From contig JAAVYX010000085.1 in assembly GCA_022791355.1 (NCBI GenBank), forward strand, positions 1 to 15,103: 15,103 bases of DNA, read 5' to 3'. The notes under the pieces are model-generated. The model saw only the letters and a list, made by a program, of their open reading frames with translations, did no database searches and was not told the origin of the DNA. This stretch comes from Clostridiales bacterium. Lineage in GTDB: Bacteria > Bacillota > Clostridia > Oscillospirales > Acutalibacteraceae. The translations under genes and the position numbers were made by a program. Positions 5,334 through 13,285 of the stretch are shown piece after piece (within the stretch, counting starts at the first letter, position 1; the number at the start of each line of letters is the position of its first letter).

Positions 5334-5501
5334 ATGTTAGGCGCTTTATGTACAGTTTTAATCGGCTTGCTGGGCGTCGGCGCCGTTTTAGGCCCCGTCG
5401 CTTATAAGCTGAAAAATCGAGGGAAAAGCTGCTGCGGCAGCTGCTCTCAATGTTCGCAGCAGGCTTGTCCTAAGGCGGGGCGGATGGAAAAAGGGTTATA
5501 A
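5334..5501 (+). CDS. FeoB-associated Cys-rich membrane protein, 55 aa
   Basis: This small gene encodes one N-terminal membrane segment (about residues 2-22, rich in Leu, Gly and Val), then a basic stretch YKLKNRGK (24-31) and a Cys cluster CC-GSC-SQC with a further Cys at 45 (Cys33, 34, 37, 40 and 45). It ends in a short charged tail. That arrangement is the FeoB-associated Cys-rich membrane protein family, thought to assist ferrous iron transport. It may bind metal through the Cys cluster; the exact role is not settled. AGGAG at 5320-5324 lies 9 nt before ATG. A strong terminator follows 8 nt after the stop, closing the feo cluster. The product matches the family in size and in position after feoB. 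Confidence 0.92.
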   Translation: MLGALCTVLIGLLGVGAVLGPVAYKLKNRGKSCCGSCSQCSQQACPKAGRMEKGL

Positions 5502-5509
5502 TACAAAAG

Positions 5510-5544
5510 GTCCCGGAAGCCCGCACAGGGCTCCGGGACTTTTT
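5510..5544 (+). terminator. Intrinsic terminator of the feo cluster
   Basis: GTCCCGG pairs with CCGGGAC (5510-5516 and 5533-5539). After one bulged A, AGCCC pairs with GGGCT around loop GCACA, and TTTTT follows (5540-5544). The stem totals 12 bp. Four A residues precede it (5505-5508), so it could also stop leftward transcription coming from the AraC gene. Confidence 0.93.
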
Positions 5545-5822
5545 GCAGAAGAGGTATGCGGGCCGGGCTCCGGACGGGAAGGCGATTTGTGCCGTCCGAA
5601 ACCCGATTGGCAAGGGGGAGCGGGACATGGAAAAGCGCCGTGCTGAAGCTCGGTCCTTCAGCCATTCCCCAGGAGCGGCTGAAAGATCGCAGGAGGAGTA
5701 AAACGCCGGCGGTCTGGGTTGCGGTCCCCTCTCATCCATTGCTATTCTTATGGTATGCGCATGGGTTGTCCCGGGTGACGGATTGAACGTGCCGCTTTTT
5801 ATATCCACGCCTGCGGGGGCTT

Positions 5823-6680
5823 TCACTTTATAAAGCCGCTGATAAAATTCGTCCCGACCAGATCGGCATGGTCTTGGGACGGCGCGGCATGGAAAAGTTT
5901 ACGGTAGCTCCGGTAAAAGGCCGAGTAATCGTGAAAGCCGCATTCTAGACTGGCCGTCGCCGCCGGGATACCGGCGGCGATTTTGTTCCTGCACAGCATG
6001 AGCCTTTTTATACGGACGTATTCCCACACCGACGAGCCGACAGCCTGCTTGAACAGCCGGTTGAGATGGGTTTTGCTGATGTAAAACCGGCTGCTGATAC
6101 TGTCCAGAGAGAGCTCGTCGCACAGATGTTGGTTGATGTATTCCACAATTTCGGCCGTGAGGTCGACGGGAGGCTGAGGGATATGCTCCCGGCCGGCGAA
6201 GAGGGAACGGAGCTCGCAGAGAATAGGATAGATAAAGCACTGAAAGACCAGACCGGGCTCCCCCTCTTGGGCAAGCGCTTCCATCTTCTCGAAGCAGGCC
6301 GCCACGCAGCCGCCGTGCAGCTCGGCTGCGGTATACAGGTTTTGTCTGCCTAGCTGCCGGTTTAAAAAAGGCTCCAGCAACCGTCCATCAGGGTCGAAAT
6401 GCCCGATAGATCCGTTGTGGAAGCTCAGCGCCCGTCTCTCGTAAGGACGGTCGGACTGGATTTGCAGCTTGTGGGTTTCGCCGGCGCGCATGAGCATCAG
6501 GTCTCCCGGCCGCAGGGGGTAGGGATTGCCCTCCACCAGGTAACTGCCGTGGCCGGAGATAAAACAGAAAAGCTCATGGGTATCGTGGGCGTGCATGGGA
6601 TATTCCTCGGGAACCGGCCGGTCGTCTATACTGTGATGATAGACGAAATCAGCGTTGACAAATTCATAGATTCGTCTCAT
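5823..6680 (-). CDS. AraC-family transcriptional regulator, 285 aa
   Basis: The N-terminal part (about residues 20-85) is a cupin-like sensor, with H30, H32, E36 and a later H70 as possible ligand residues and PLRPGDLMLMRAGE as the typical barrel turn. A linker of about 90 residues follows. The C-terminal part (176-270) is an AraC double helix-turn-helix, with LSLDSISSRFYISKTHLNRLF for the first helix pair region and CGFHDYSAFYRSYRKLFHAAP as the family signature (key residues only are relied on here). The start is set by AGGAGG (complement of 6689-6694) 8 nt before ATG. A longer open frame to 6896 crosses the promoter region and is not credible. It is divergent from the dockerin esterase, so it probably senses a sugar and controls that gene and itself. 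The effector is unknown. Confidence 0.92.
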   Translation of the reverse strand: MRRIYEFVNADFVYHHSIDDRPVPEEYPMHAHDTHELFCFISGHGSYLVEGNPYPLRPGDLMLMRAGETHKLQIQSDRPYERRALSFHNGSIGHFDPDGRLLEPFLNRQLGRQNLYTAAELHGGCVAACFEKMEALAQEGEPGLVFQCFIYPILCELRSLFAGREHIPQPPVDLTAEIVEYINQHLCDELSLDSISSRFYISKTHLNRLFKQAVGSSVWEYVRIKRLMLCRNKIAAGIPAATASLECGFHDYSAFYRSYRKLFHAAPSQDHADLVGTNFISGFIK

Positions 6681-6704
6681 TTTCCGGTCCTCCTTTCTCC
6701 TTTT

Positions 6705-6733
6705 ATTGTAGCGGAATATGTTTAGATATACAA
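6705..6733 (-). promoter_or_regulatory. Promoter of the AraC-family gene
   Basis: On the minus strand, TTGTAT (complement 6728-6733), 17 bp and TACAAT (complement 6705-6710) form a good sigma-A promoter. The expected start near 6698 leaves a very short leader holding the AGGAGG. Confidence 0.7.
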
Positions 6734-6780
6734 TAATAATCCGGATTAAAATGCAATTGAATTGAAAATCCAAACATATT
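6715..6780. promoter_or_regulatory. Symmetric 9-bp arms in the divergent control region
   Basis: AATATGTTT (6715-6723) and AAACATATT (6772-6780) are perfect reverse complements, centred at 6747-6748, about halfway between the two promoters. One arm lies in the spacer of the AraC-gene promoter and the other touches the -10 box of the esterase promoter. They are plausible half-sites for the AraC-family protein. A central palindrome AATCCGGATT lies at 6738-6747. Confidence 0.5.
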
Positions 6781-6785
6781 ATGAT
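6757..6785 (+). promoter_or_regulatory. Promoter of the dockerin esterase gene
   Basis: TTGAAT (6757-6762), 17 bp and TATGAT (6780-6785) form a plausible sigma-A promoter 37 bp before the ATG. The ribosome-binding site AAGGGG follows at 6808-6813. Confidence 0.65.
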
Positions 6786-6821
6786 ACAGGTAAAGAAAAT
6801 CTTTTGTAAGGGGATAGGAAG

Positions 6822-9320
6822 ATGAAAAAAGGTTTGTCTCTTCTGTTGGGCGTACTGCTGGCGGCGACCGTCTGGCCGGCGGCCCTGCCGGCGCATGCCG
6901 ACCTAGTCCAGTCCGACCGGTATGTTTTTGAGACCGAGAGCATGGACGAAAGCGACATCAGCTATTACGCCGGGGCGACCCAGGACTTTTACGACTATGG
7001 AAACGGCGTGTCGGGCAGCTATATCCGGGTGGAAAACGCCGCCGGCGTTGTGGGAAACTACGTGGAGTTTGTCGTCGATATCCCCAAGGCGGGGACTTAT
7101 AACCTGTCCTACGTCTACCGTATCCATCCTACCAGCGGGGTAAACCGGCTGCTGGTCAACGGCCAAGAGGCCGGCGCGCCCCGGGACTTTAACGACCGGA
7201 ACTACGGAAACGAAAACGACATGGCGGCCTGCACGGCCGAAAACGTCCGGCTGGAGGCGGGTAACAATCGTCTGCGTATCGAGACGGTCGCCCTCTCGCA
7301 GAGCGGGAAGGACCGCATCACCGTGGATTATATCGCCCTGACCTCCACCGACCGGAAGGTAATCGGGTATGAGGAAGAGGTGGTATTCGTCTCGGATATG
7401 GATTATTTCGACCTGCGCCTGCGGGCCGAGCCGGATCATATCGGTATGGTGTTCCAGTCGGGCGGAACCCTGTCCTTTGACCAATGCACCTGCCAAAAGC
7501 AGCCCATCCTGCTGGGCGGCGTAGAGTACACAAAGGGCTTTGGGCTGGAGCCCAACGACAAAACCGCCGCCCTCCTGGACATCCCCATACCCGAGGGGGC
7601 GGAAAGCTTTAAGACGGTTCTGGGGATCAACGACCATAAAAAGAACAGCAGCTACGACCAGCAAAACGTAGTGACCTTTTATATTGACGGGGAGCAGGTT
7701 TACGAGACCGAAAGGCTGACCTTCAGCCGCTGCGAAACCGTCGAACTGCCCCTGCCCTGGGGCGCCAAGACCCTAACCGTCCGGAACAACTGCGGGAACA
7801 GCAGCGAAAACGATCATATCTGCTTTGGAGACGCCCGCTTTCAAATCGGCACGGGCAGCGACGTATCCCTGCGGGATTATCAGATAGAGGGCGGCCGGGT
7901 CCTGGCCGACGGGAAGGAACTATACGCTTTGATGCCGGAAGGGTCCGCGCTGACCGCCCTTGCGCCGACCTTCACCATCTGCCAAACCTCCCTTTGCGAC
8001 AAGACTTCCGGCGCAGCCGGCGATTTTACCCGGCCGGCGACCTACACGGTGACCTCGGCCAACGGGCAGACGGCGGACTATACCGTATCTGTATTTACCC
8101 AGCGGGATCTGACCGAGGAGGAGGCCGCGGCCGTGGATGAGGTCCAGGCGCGGATCGCTCGCATTTCCCGGAAGGCGTCCATGACCGACCGGCAGGCCGT
8201 ACAGGAGGCCCGGGAGGCCTTTGCGGCCTTGGGCGGCTGGGAAAAGCTGCATGTATCCAATTATGAAGCCCTGCTGTCGGCCGAAGAGGCCGTCGAAGCC
8301 CTGTTAGCCGACCCCATCCGTATTTCCTGCGTGGGGGATAGCATCACCTGGGGCGGCGTGGCGCAAAAATCCTACCCTGTGAATTTACAGGAAATCCTGG
8401 GGGAGGATTACCGGGTATATAACGGCGGCGTAGGGGGAACCACCGTTTCCAAAAACGGCAATTATCCCTACTGGTCCACCGCCTCCTATCAGCGCAGCAA
8501 GGACTTTGCGCCCGATTACGTCCTGCTCATGCTGGGCACCAACGACGCGCAGGCAGCCAACTGGGACAACTGCAAGGATAAAATCGAGGGATATTTCAGA
8601 GAACTGATCGAGCAGTACGCCTCTCTCGAATGCGATCCTACCATCGTGCTGGCTTCTCCCGCCTGGTATTATATCGATCCATCCTCGGTCCGTTATACGG
8701 CCATCAACGTCATCATTTCCGAGATGGTGGAGCGGCTGGCCGCGGAATACGGCTTTACCTTTGTGGATATCAGCGCCGTCACCGAGAACCATCCCGAGTG
8801 GTTTGCACGGGACGGCGTCCATCCTGACGACGCGGGATACCGCGCCATTGCCGAGGCCTTTGCAGCGGTCTTTGATGGTCACAGCGACGCCGCGCTCCAG
8901 TCGGTCGAGCTGGACGGCGCGACCCTGGCCGACTATACCCAGGACGCGCAGGGACTGGCTCTGATCGATCAGGCGGCCGACGTCGCCCGTCTGACCTTTG
9001 AGAGCGGCGGAAGGGTGGAGACGGCAAGTCAGATCCAGGGGCCGAAAACCAAGCTGGACATTACCGTCTTCTCTCCAAACGGGCGGTATCAAAACAACTA
9101 TGAGCTGACCCTGATCAGCCGGGAGGGAAAGGGCGATCTGGATCTTGACGGCGAGATCACCATTCAGGACGTTATGGAAACCTGTAAGATACTGGCCCGC
9201 CAGGCGGGAGGGACGGAGCCTGCCGCAGAGGAGCATATGCTGGCGGATATAGATGAAGACAGCAGGGTCGACGTCTCCGACGTTATGGGAATTTGTAAGA
9301 TTTTGGCCAGGAAAGCGTAG
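6822..9320 (+). CDS. Secreted multidomain SGNH esterase with dockerin
   Basis: This 832-aa exported carbohydrate-active protein begins with a signal peptide (1-26, cut after AHA). Next come a CBM6/35-like beta-sandwich (about 34-176), an NPCBM-like domain (about 186-342), a cadherin-like/DUF5018-like strand domain (349-426) and a helical linker (428-495). The SGNH/GDSL hydrolase follows (498-686), with GDSITWG (505-511, Ser507 nucleophile), GGVGGT (535-540), GTND (572-575) and DGVHPDD (664-670, Asp664 and His667). A further sandwich (about 690-766) leads to a C-terminal type I-like dockerin (769-831) whose two Ca-loop repeats start DLDLDGEIT and DIDEDSRVD. It probably removes acetyl or similar ester groups from plant polysaccharide and docks to a cohesin scaffold or cell-surface partner. 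AAGGGG lies 8 nt before ATG. Substrate is unknown. The AraC gene is divergent. Confidence 0.92.
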   Translation: MKKGLSLLLGVLLAATVWPAALPAHADLVQSDRYVFETESMDESDISYYAGATQDFYDYGNGVSGSYIRVENAAGVVGNYVEFVVDIPKAGTYNLSYVYRIHPTSGVNRLLVNGQEAGAPRDFNDRNYGNENDMAACTAENVRLEAGNNRLRIETVALSQSGKDRITVDYIALTSTDRKVIGYEEEVVFVSDMDYFDLRLRAEPDHIGMVFQSGGTLSFDQCTCQKQPILLGGVEYTKGFGLEPNDKTAALLDIPIPEGAESFKTVLGINDHKKNSSYDQQNVVTFYIDGEQVYETERLTFSRCETVELPLPWGAKTLTVRNNCGNSSENDHICFGDARFQIGTGSDVSLRDYQIEGGRVLADGKELYALMPEGSALTALAPTFTICQTSLCDKTSGAAGDFTRPATYTVTSANGQTADYTVSVFTQRDLTEEEAAAVDEVQARIARISRKASMTDRQAVQEAREAFAALGGWEKLHVSNYEALLSAEEAVEALLADPIRISCVGDSITWGGVAQKSYPVNLQEILGEDYRVYNGGVGGTTVSKNGNYPYWSTASYQRSKDFAPDYVLLMLGTNDAQAANWDNCKDKIEGYFRELIEQYASLECDPTIVLASPAWYYIDPSSVRYTAINVIISEMVERLAAEYGFTFVDISAVTENHPEWFARDGVHPDDAGYRAIAEAFAAVFDGHSDAALQSVELDGATLADYTQDAQGLALIDQAADVARLTFESGGRVETASQIQGPKTKLDITVFSPNGRYQNNYELTLISREGKGDLDLDGEITIQDVMETCKILARQAGGTEPAAEEHMLADIDEDSRVDVSDVMGICKILARKA

Positions 9321-9358
9321 AGCGTATCTTCAAATCAAAGCAATGCTGTAGATTTTCG
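9321..9358. repeat. Remnant of the MITE-like element end
   Basis: Starting immediately after the esterase stop, this 38-bp stretch begins AGCGT and ends TAGATTTTCG, the same frame as the left end of the MITE-like element (647-683, 37 bp). Its first 19 nt also match the reverse complement of that element's right end (854-872) at 17 of 19 positions. It looks like a shortened or diverged copy. Confidence 0.55.
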
Positions 9359-9364
9359 TTCGGC

Positions 9365-9390
9365 GTTTGAACACACCGTTTGAACACACC
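9365..9390. repeat. 13-bp tandem duplication
   Basis: GTTTGAACACACC is perfectly repeated twice (9365-9377 and 9378-9390) between the element remnant and the terminator. Confidence 0.9.
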
Positions 9391-9400
9391 CTCCAGAGCC

Positions 9401-9435
9401 TAAAACAGCCCCCGCGCCGTCCGGCGCGGGGGCTG
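9401..9435 (-). terminator. Intrinsic terminator of the DUF1273 gene
   Basis: A perfect 13-bp GC-rich stem (9406-9418 with 9423-9435, loop GTCC) is followed on the minus strand by TTTTA (complement of 9401-9405). The T-run lies on the minus-strand side only, 35 bp past the DUF1273 stop. The stem itself may also impede rightward transcription from the esterase. Confidence 0.8.
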
Positions 9436-9469
9436 CTGCATCTGCCGTTATCCTCCCAAGGCCTGTATC

Positions 9470-10024
9470 TTACAGCACGATTTCAAACTGTAAAGGAATG
9501 TCCTCCAGGCAGGCGTCCAGGTCGCAGTCGATCAGGTTGATGACCGGTCTTCCCTTCTGCCGGGCGTAGGCCAGGGTGCTGGCCGTTCCCCCCTGCTGCC
9601 CGTCAAAATAGGTCAGGACGGCCTGACTGTTGTCCACCATATACTGATTGCGCCGCTGATAACAGCCCCGAAAGTAGTGGTCGGCCAGATACTCCACCTT
9701 GTCGGCCTCTTGCAGTACGGCCGTATAGCGTTTTTTCCACTCGGCGGGCCAGCCCTCGGCTTGTCCTGGAAAGGGGACGGCGCAGTACAGCTCGATAGGC
9801 ATACGCCGCATACGGCGGCAGAGCAGAACTACCTCGGCGGCCAGCAGGTCGAAGCCCCGGGCAGCCCCGGTGTAGAACCGGGTATAACCGTCGGCCACCA
9901 GAGTGAAAATGGCGCCGGTCAGCTTGTCCTCGAAATCGGTGTAAAGCATATGTCCGCTGTGGAAGGGAAAGGGAAACTTTTCCGGCCGGTAGCCGGTGAA
10001 ACAGCAGGACTTGGTCGTTGACAT
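9470..10024 (-). CDS. DUF1273 / SLOG-family protein, 184 aa
   Basis: A soluble Rossmann-like protein of the DUF1273 (YpsA-like) group within the SLOG superfamily, whose members bind nucleotides or nucleotide-derived ligands. Visible motifs are CCFTGYRPEK (7-16), GAARGFDLLAAE (53-64), a PFPGQAEGWP loop (84-93), YQRRNQYMVDNS (122-133) and YFDGQQGGT (139-147), the last two near the predicted ligand pocket. The length of 184 aa is normal. GGGAGG (complement of 10032-10037) lies 7 nt before ATG. It is transcribed in the same direction as sbcDC but is separated from sbcC by 150 bp with its own extended -10 element, so it may be a separate unit. The cellular function of this group is not settled and none is assigned. 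Confidence 0.88.
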   Translation of the reverse strand: MSTTKSCCFTGYRPEKFPFPFHSGHMLYTDFEDKLTGAIFTLVADGYTRFYTGAARGFDLLAAEVVLLCRRMRRMPIELYCAVPFPGQAEGWPAEWKKRYTAVLQEADKVEYLADHYFRGCYQRRNQYMVDNSQAVLTYFDGQQGGTASTLAYARQKGRPVINLIDCDLDACLEDIPLQFEIVL

Positions 10025-10096
10025 GGACGGGCCTCCCTTGCGTACAGAGCGTGACCGGTCGGCCCGCTGAGCATATGAAAAATAAGGTATTAAAAT

Positions 10097-10105
10097 ATTA
10101 TATCA
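10097..10105 (-). promoter_or_regulatory. Extended -10 element for the DUF1273 gene
   Basis: On the minus strand the sequence reads TGA-TATAAT, an extended -10 (TGN plus a perfect hexamer), about 70 bp before the ATG. A TTGACG lies only 8 bp upstream, too close to act as its -35, so recognition would rely on the extended motif. Confidence 0.5.
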
Positions 10106-10174
10106 CGATCCGTCAAACGAGGGAAATTATGAGACGCATTGCCACATTTTCGCTTTTTACAGCGGCCGTATCCC

Positions 10175-13100
10175 CTAAAGGGGCCGTATTTCCAGCCGGC
10201 TTCCGTCCCGTCCAGCGACCACCTCGATGTGGGCGGGGATCCGGCTGCGCAGCTCGGAAACATGGGAGATCAGCCCCACCAGACGGCCCTCCTTCTGGAT
10301 GGCGGCTAGGGCCTTCATGGCGGCCTCCAGGGTTTCGGCGTCCAGGGTGCCGAAGCCCTCGTCGATGAAAATGGAGTCCAGGGTCACGCCCCCGGCGTAG
10401 GACTGGACCACCTCGGCCAGACCGAAGGCCAGGGAGAGGGAGGCCAAGAAGAGCTCGCCCCCCGACAGGGTGCAGACCCGCCGTTGGCCGCCGGTGTGTG
10501 CGTCGATGACCTCGATGTCCAGTCCCCGCAGGGCCGAACCGCCCAGCGCGTCCACCCGTACCAGCTGATAACGGTTCCGGCTCAGGCGGGCCAGATACCG
10601 GCTGGCGGCCTCCACCACCTCGTCCAGCATCAGGCCCAAAATAAAGCCGTGCAGGGGGGTGCGGTGGGGATTTTTCCCGTTGATGAAGGCGGCCACCCGG
10701 GCTACTCGTCCATACTGATCGTCCAGCCTTGCCTGTTTTTCGGCTAGACCCTTCAGCCGTCCGGCCGCCGTCTCCAGCTGCTGCATACGGGCGGCCAGCG
10801 CCCCCTGCTTTTCCACCGTATCGGACAAGGCGGCGGCCGCCGCCTGCTTTTCGGCGGTTATAGCCTCGGCCGCCGGCCGCTCCTTGCCGGCCAGGGCCTC
10901 CTCCAGCTCGGCGATTTTGCCGGCCGTCAGGCTGAGACTGTCCTCATGCTGGCGGATGCGGTTTTCCATCTCGGCTAAGACCTCTGGCTCGACCAGCAGG
11001 CCGGTGAAATCCGTATCGGGGGACAAACCGGCGGTCATGGCCGCCCGCTCCAGCTCCCGGGCGGCGTCCAGCAGACGGTCCTCGGCCTCCCGCAAAGCCA
11101 CGGCCGCCGCCTTGGCGGCCTCCTCGGCCCGGGAGCCGGCCAATCTGGTCTCCTCCCGTTCCTTTTCCAGGTACTGTACCCGGGTTTGCAGGCTGTCGGC
11201 CTGCTCCTTTACCTTGTGCAGCTCGTCTGCCAGCTGCCGGCGGTCGACGCCGGCCGGGAGCCGCCGCAGAATGTCCTCCCGGGAGGCCGACAGGGCCGAC
11301 AGGCGGCTTTGCAGCTCGCCTTTTCGCTGCTCGGCCGCCCCGGCCTGCCGCTGGGCCTCCTCCCGGCCGGTCTTCAGTTCCTCCAGGCCGGCTACGTATT
11401 TCTGATAGGCCGCCCCTTTTGTCTCGGCCTCCTCCAGACGGGCCTTGCAGGCGGCGTACTGCTTTTCGGCGGCGGCCAAGCTGTTCACCCCGCAGGCGGC
11501 GCAGGCCGCCGCGGCCTGTTTGACGGCTTCCTCGGCCGCCTGTAAACGGGCGGCGGTTTCGGCCGCCGCCGTGCGGCAGCGGTCGGCCTCGGCCTGGGCG
11601 TCCCCCAGGGCCTGCCGGGCCTCCTCCGGCTGGGCATGCGCTGGGCTCTGTACCAGGTTCTGTCCTGCATTTTGTCCTGAGCCTTGTACCCGATCCAATC
11701 CCAGCTCCTGTCCGGCGGCCATACCGCTGCCCGGGTGGGGGGCGGGATGATGAGGGGAGCCGCAGACCGGACAGGGACGGCCCTCCTGCAGGGTCAGGGC
11801 CAGCTCCCGGGCGGCGTTTTCCCGCAGGGCCCGCTCCTGCCGGTCGACGGCGGCCTGCCGCTGGGCCAATATACGCTGTGCGGCCGCCAGACGGCCGTCG
11901 GCCTCCAGCTGTTCCTTGCGCAGGGCGTCGGCCGCCCGCAGTCCCTCGTCCCGCTGGGTCAGGCTGCGCACCGCCAGCTCGGCCGCCGCCAGCTCCTCCC
12001 GCAGCCGGGGCTGGGGCTGAATGTAGGTCTCGTACAGGTTTTGAATCAGCTTTTCCCCGTTTTCGATCCGGCTGATAAGGGTTTGCACCTTGCCGGCCTG
12101 TTCGGCCGCTTCCCGCCATGCTGCCGCCGCCTCCTGCTCCAGCGCGGCCGTCTGCTCGAGCAGCTCCTCCAGCCGGGCGGCGTCGGGCAGCAGGGCGGAC
12201 AGCTCGGCCGCCCTGTCCCGAAGCTGTTGCTGCCGCTGGCGCAGGGCGGGAATATCTTCAGCCTTGCGGGCGATGGCGTCGTAAGCCATCCGGGCGGCCG
12301 CCATGGCTTTGTCGGCGGCGACGGCCGCCTGCCGTTTGGATTTTGCAGCCTCGGCCGCAAGGCTTTTCTGCTGTAAATAGGGCAGAAGCTCCCGTACCCT
12401 GCGGGCCGCGTCCCGCCGCTGCCGCAGCTGGTCGATTTTTGCGCTCTGCCGCTCCAGTGCGGCGTAGACCTTTCGGTGGCCCTCCAGCCGGTCGAACTGC
12501 TCGGCCAGGGACTTGGCCGCCTCCAGCTGCTGGGAGGCCAGGTCGAAAGCGGTCTGGGCGGCCGCCGCGTCGGCCGCCGTCTGCTCCAGCTGGGCGCGGC
12601 CCTCCTCCCGCAGGGCTTCCAGCTCGTCGGGAGAAGCCGCCCCTGCGGCCTCCAGTAAGGCCGACCTGCCGGCCTGTAAGGTCTCCAGCTCCTCCCGGAC
12701 GGCCTTCAGCCGGTCGTTGGCCGCGGCGGCCACCTGCTGCCAGACCGACGTGGCGAAGAGGACCTGTAATATATCCAGCTTCTCCTTGGAGGAGGCCAGC
12801 AGCAGCCGGCGGAACTCCCCCTGGGGCAGGACGATGACCTGGGAAAACTGGCTGTGGGTAAAGCCCAGCAGCTCGGCCGCCGTTTTGGAAACCTTTTCGG
12901 CGCCCGAAGTCAGCAGGCTCCAATGGTCCTCCTCAAAGCGATGACACTCGGCGGTGATTTGTTCCTCCAGGCCGCCGGTGCGTTTTTTATGGATGTGGAA
13001 CCGGCGCAGAAACTTATAGCGGGCCTCTCCCAGGGAAAAGGCGAATTCGGCCTCAGTGTCCAGTTCCTCGGGGGCGGCCACGCTGCGCATGTCCCGGAAA

Positions 13101-13285
13101 TCCCGTAGGCTGCCGGTGGCCTTGCCGTAGAGGGCGAAGCTCATCGCGTCCAGGATAGTGGTCTTACCGCCGCCGGTGGGGCCGGTGATGAGAAAAAGAC
13201 GGGCGGCGTAGAGGGAGGTAAAGTCGCATTCGGTCTCGTGGAGGTAGGGGCCGAAGGCCTGCATACGTATGTATTCGGGTTTCAC
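10175..13285 (-). CDS. sbcC: Exonuclease SbcCD subunit C (Rad50-like ATPase)
   Basis: SbcC is the SMC-like ATPase of the SbcCD (Rad50-Mre11) complex, which opens hairpins and processes DNA ends. At 1036 aa it is full length. It has Walker A GPTGGGKT (35-42), a Q-loop VLPQGEF, two long Ala/Glu/Arg-rich coiled coils, a zinc hook CPVC (505-508), the signature LSGGE (940-944), Walker B SIFIDE (971-976, Asp975 and Glu976), a D-loop TLD (980-982) and an H-loop His1008. The start is a GTG overlapping the sbcD stop (GTGA, 4 nt), with AGGAGG upstream, so translation is coupled to sbcD. Next to the hook is a Gly/Gln-rich low-complexity insert (525-552). The stop codon sits within a short palindrome CCCCTAAAGGGG (10172-10183), but no T-run follows, so no terminator is called. 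Confidence 0.97.
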   Translation of the reverse strand: MKPEYIRMQAFGPYLHETECDFTSLYAARLFLITGPTGGGKTTILDAMSFALYGKATGSLRDFRDMRSVAAPEELDTEAEFAFSLGEARYKFLRRFHIHKKRTGGLEEQITAECHRFEEDHWSLLTSGAEKVSKTAAELLGFTHSQFSQVIVLPQGEFRRLLLASSKEKLDILQVLFATSVWQQVAAAANDRLKAVREELETLQAGRSALLEAAGAASPDELEALREEGRAQLEQTAADAAAAQTAFDLASQQLEAAKSLAEQFDRLEGHRKVYAALERQSAKIDQLRQRRDAARRVRELLPYLQQKSLAAEAAKSKRQAAVAADKAMAAARMAYDAIARKAEDIPALRQRQQQLRDRAAELSALLPDAARLEELLEQTAALEQEAAAAWREAAEQAGKVQTLISRIENGEKLIQNLYETYIQPQPRLREELAAAELAVRSLTQRDEGLRAADALRKEQLEADGRLAAAQRILAQRQAAVDRQERALRENAARELALTLQEGRPCPVCGSPHHPAPHPGSGMAAGQELGLDRVQGSGQNAGQNLVQSPAHAQPEEARQALGDAQAEADRCRTAAAETAARLQAAEEAVKQAAAACAACGVNSLAAAEKQYAACKARLEEAETKGAAYQKYVAGLEELKTGREEAQRQAGAAEQRKGELQSRLSALSASREDILRRLPAGVDRRQLADELHKVKEQADSLQTRVQYLEKEREETRLAGSRAEEAAKAAAVALREAEDRLLDAARELERAAMTAGLSPDTDFTGLLVEPEVLAEMENRIRQHEDSLSLTAGKIAELEEALAGKERPAAEAITAEKQAAAAALSDTVEKQGALAARMQQLETAAGRLKGLAEKQARLDDQYGRVARVAAFINGKNPHRTPLHGFILGLMLDEVVEAASRYLARLSRNRYQLVRVDALGGSALRGLDIEVIDAHTGGQRRVCTLSGGELFLASLSLAFGLAEVVQSYAGGVTLDSIFIDEGFGTLDAETLEAAMKALAAIQKEGRLVGLISHVSELRSRIPAHIEVVAGRDGSRLEIRPL

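Noticed and set aside
5470..5826. 118-codon minus-strand frame, and a 76-codon plus-strand frame (5556-5786)
   Set aside because: No ribosome-binding sites and no recognisable sequence. The minus frame overlaps the strong terminator and the Cys-rich gene. The interval 5545-5822 is treated as non-coding.
6681..6896. N-terminal extension of the AraC-family protein to 6896
   Set aside because: It would run through both promoters and into the signal peptide coding region of the esterase. ATG at 6680 has an ideal AGGAGG.
9406..9435. Terminator for the esterase on the plus strand
   Set aside because: The stem is strong but no T-run follows on the plus strand. The T-run is on the minus-strand side.
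10018..10368. 116-codon plus-strand frame between the DUF1273 gene and sbcC
   Set aside because: It overlaps the end of sbcC antisense, has no ribosome-binding site and ends in a low-complexity Arg/Pro/Gly shadow.
11684..12837. Several long antisense and alternative frames within sbcC
   Set aside because: They arise from the GC-rich Ala/Glu codons of the coiled coils, lack ribosome-binding sites and show only low-complexity sequence.
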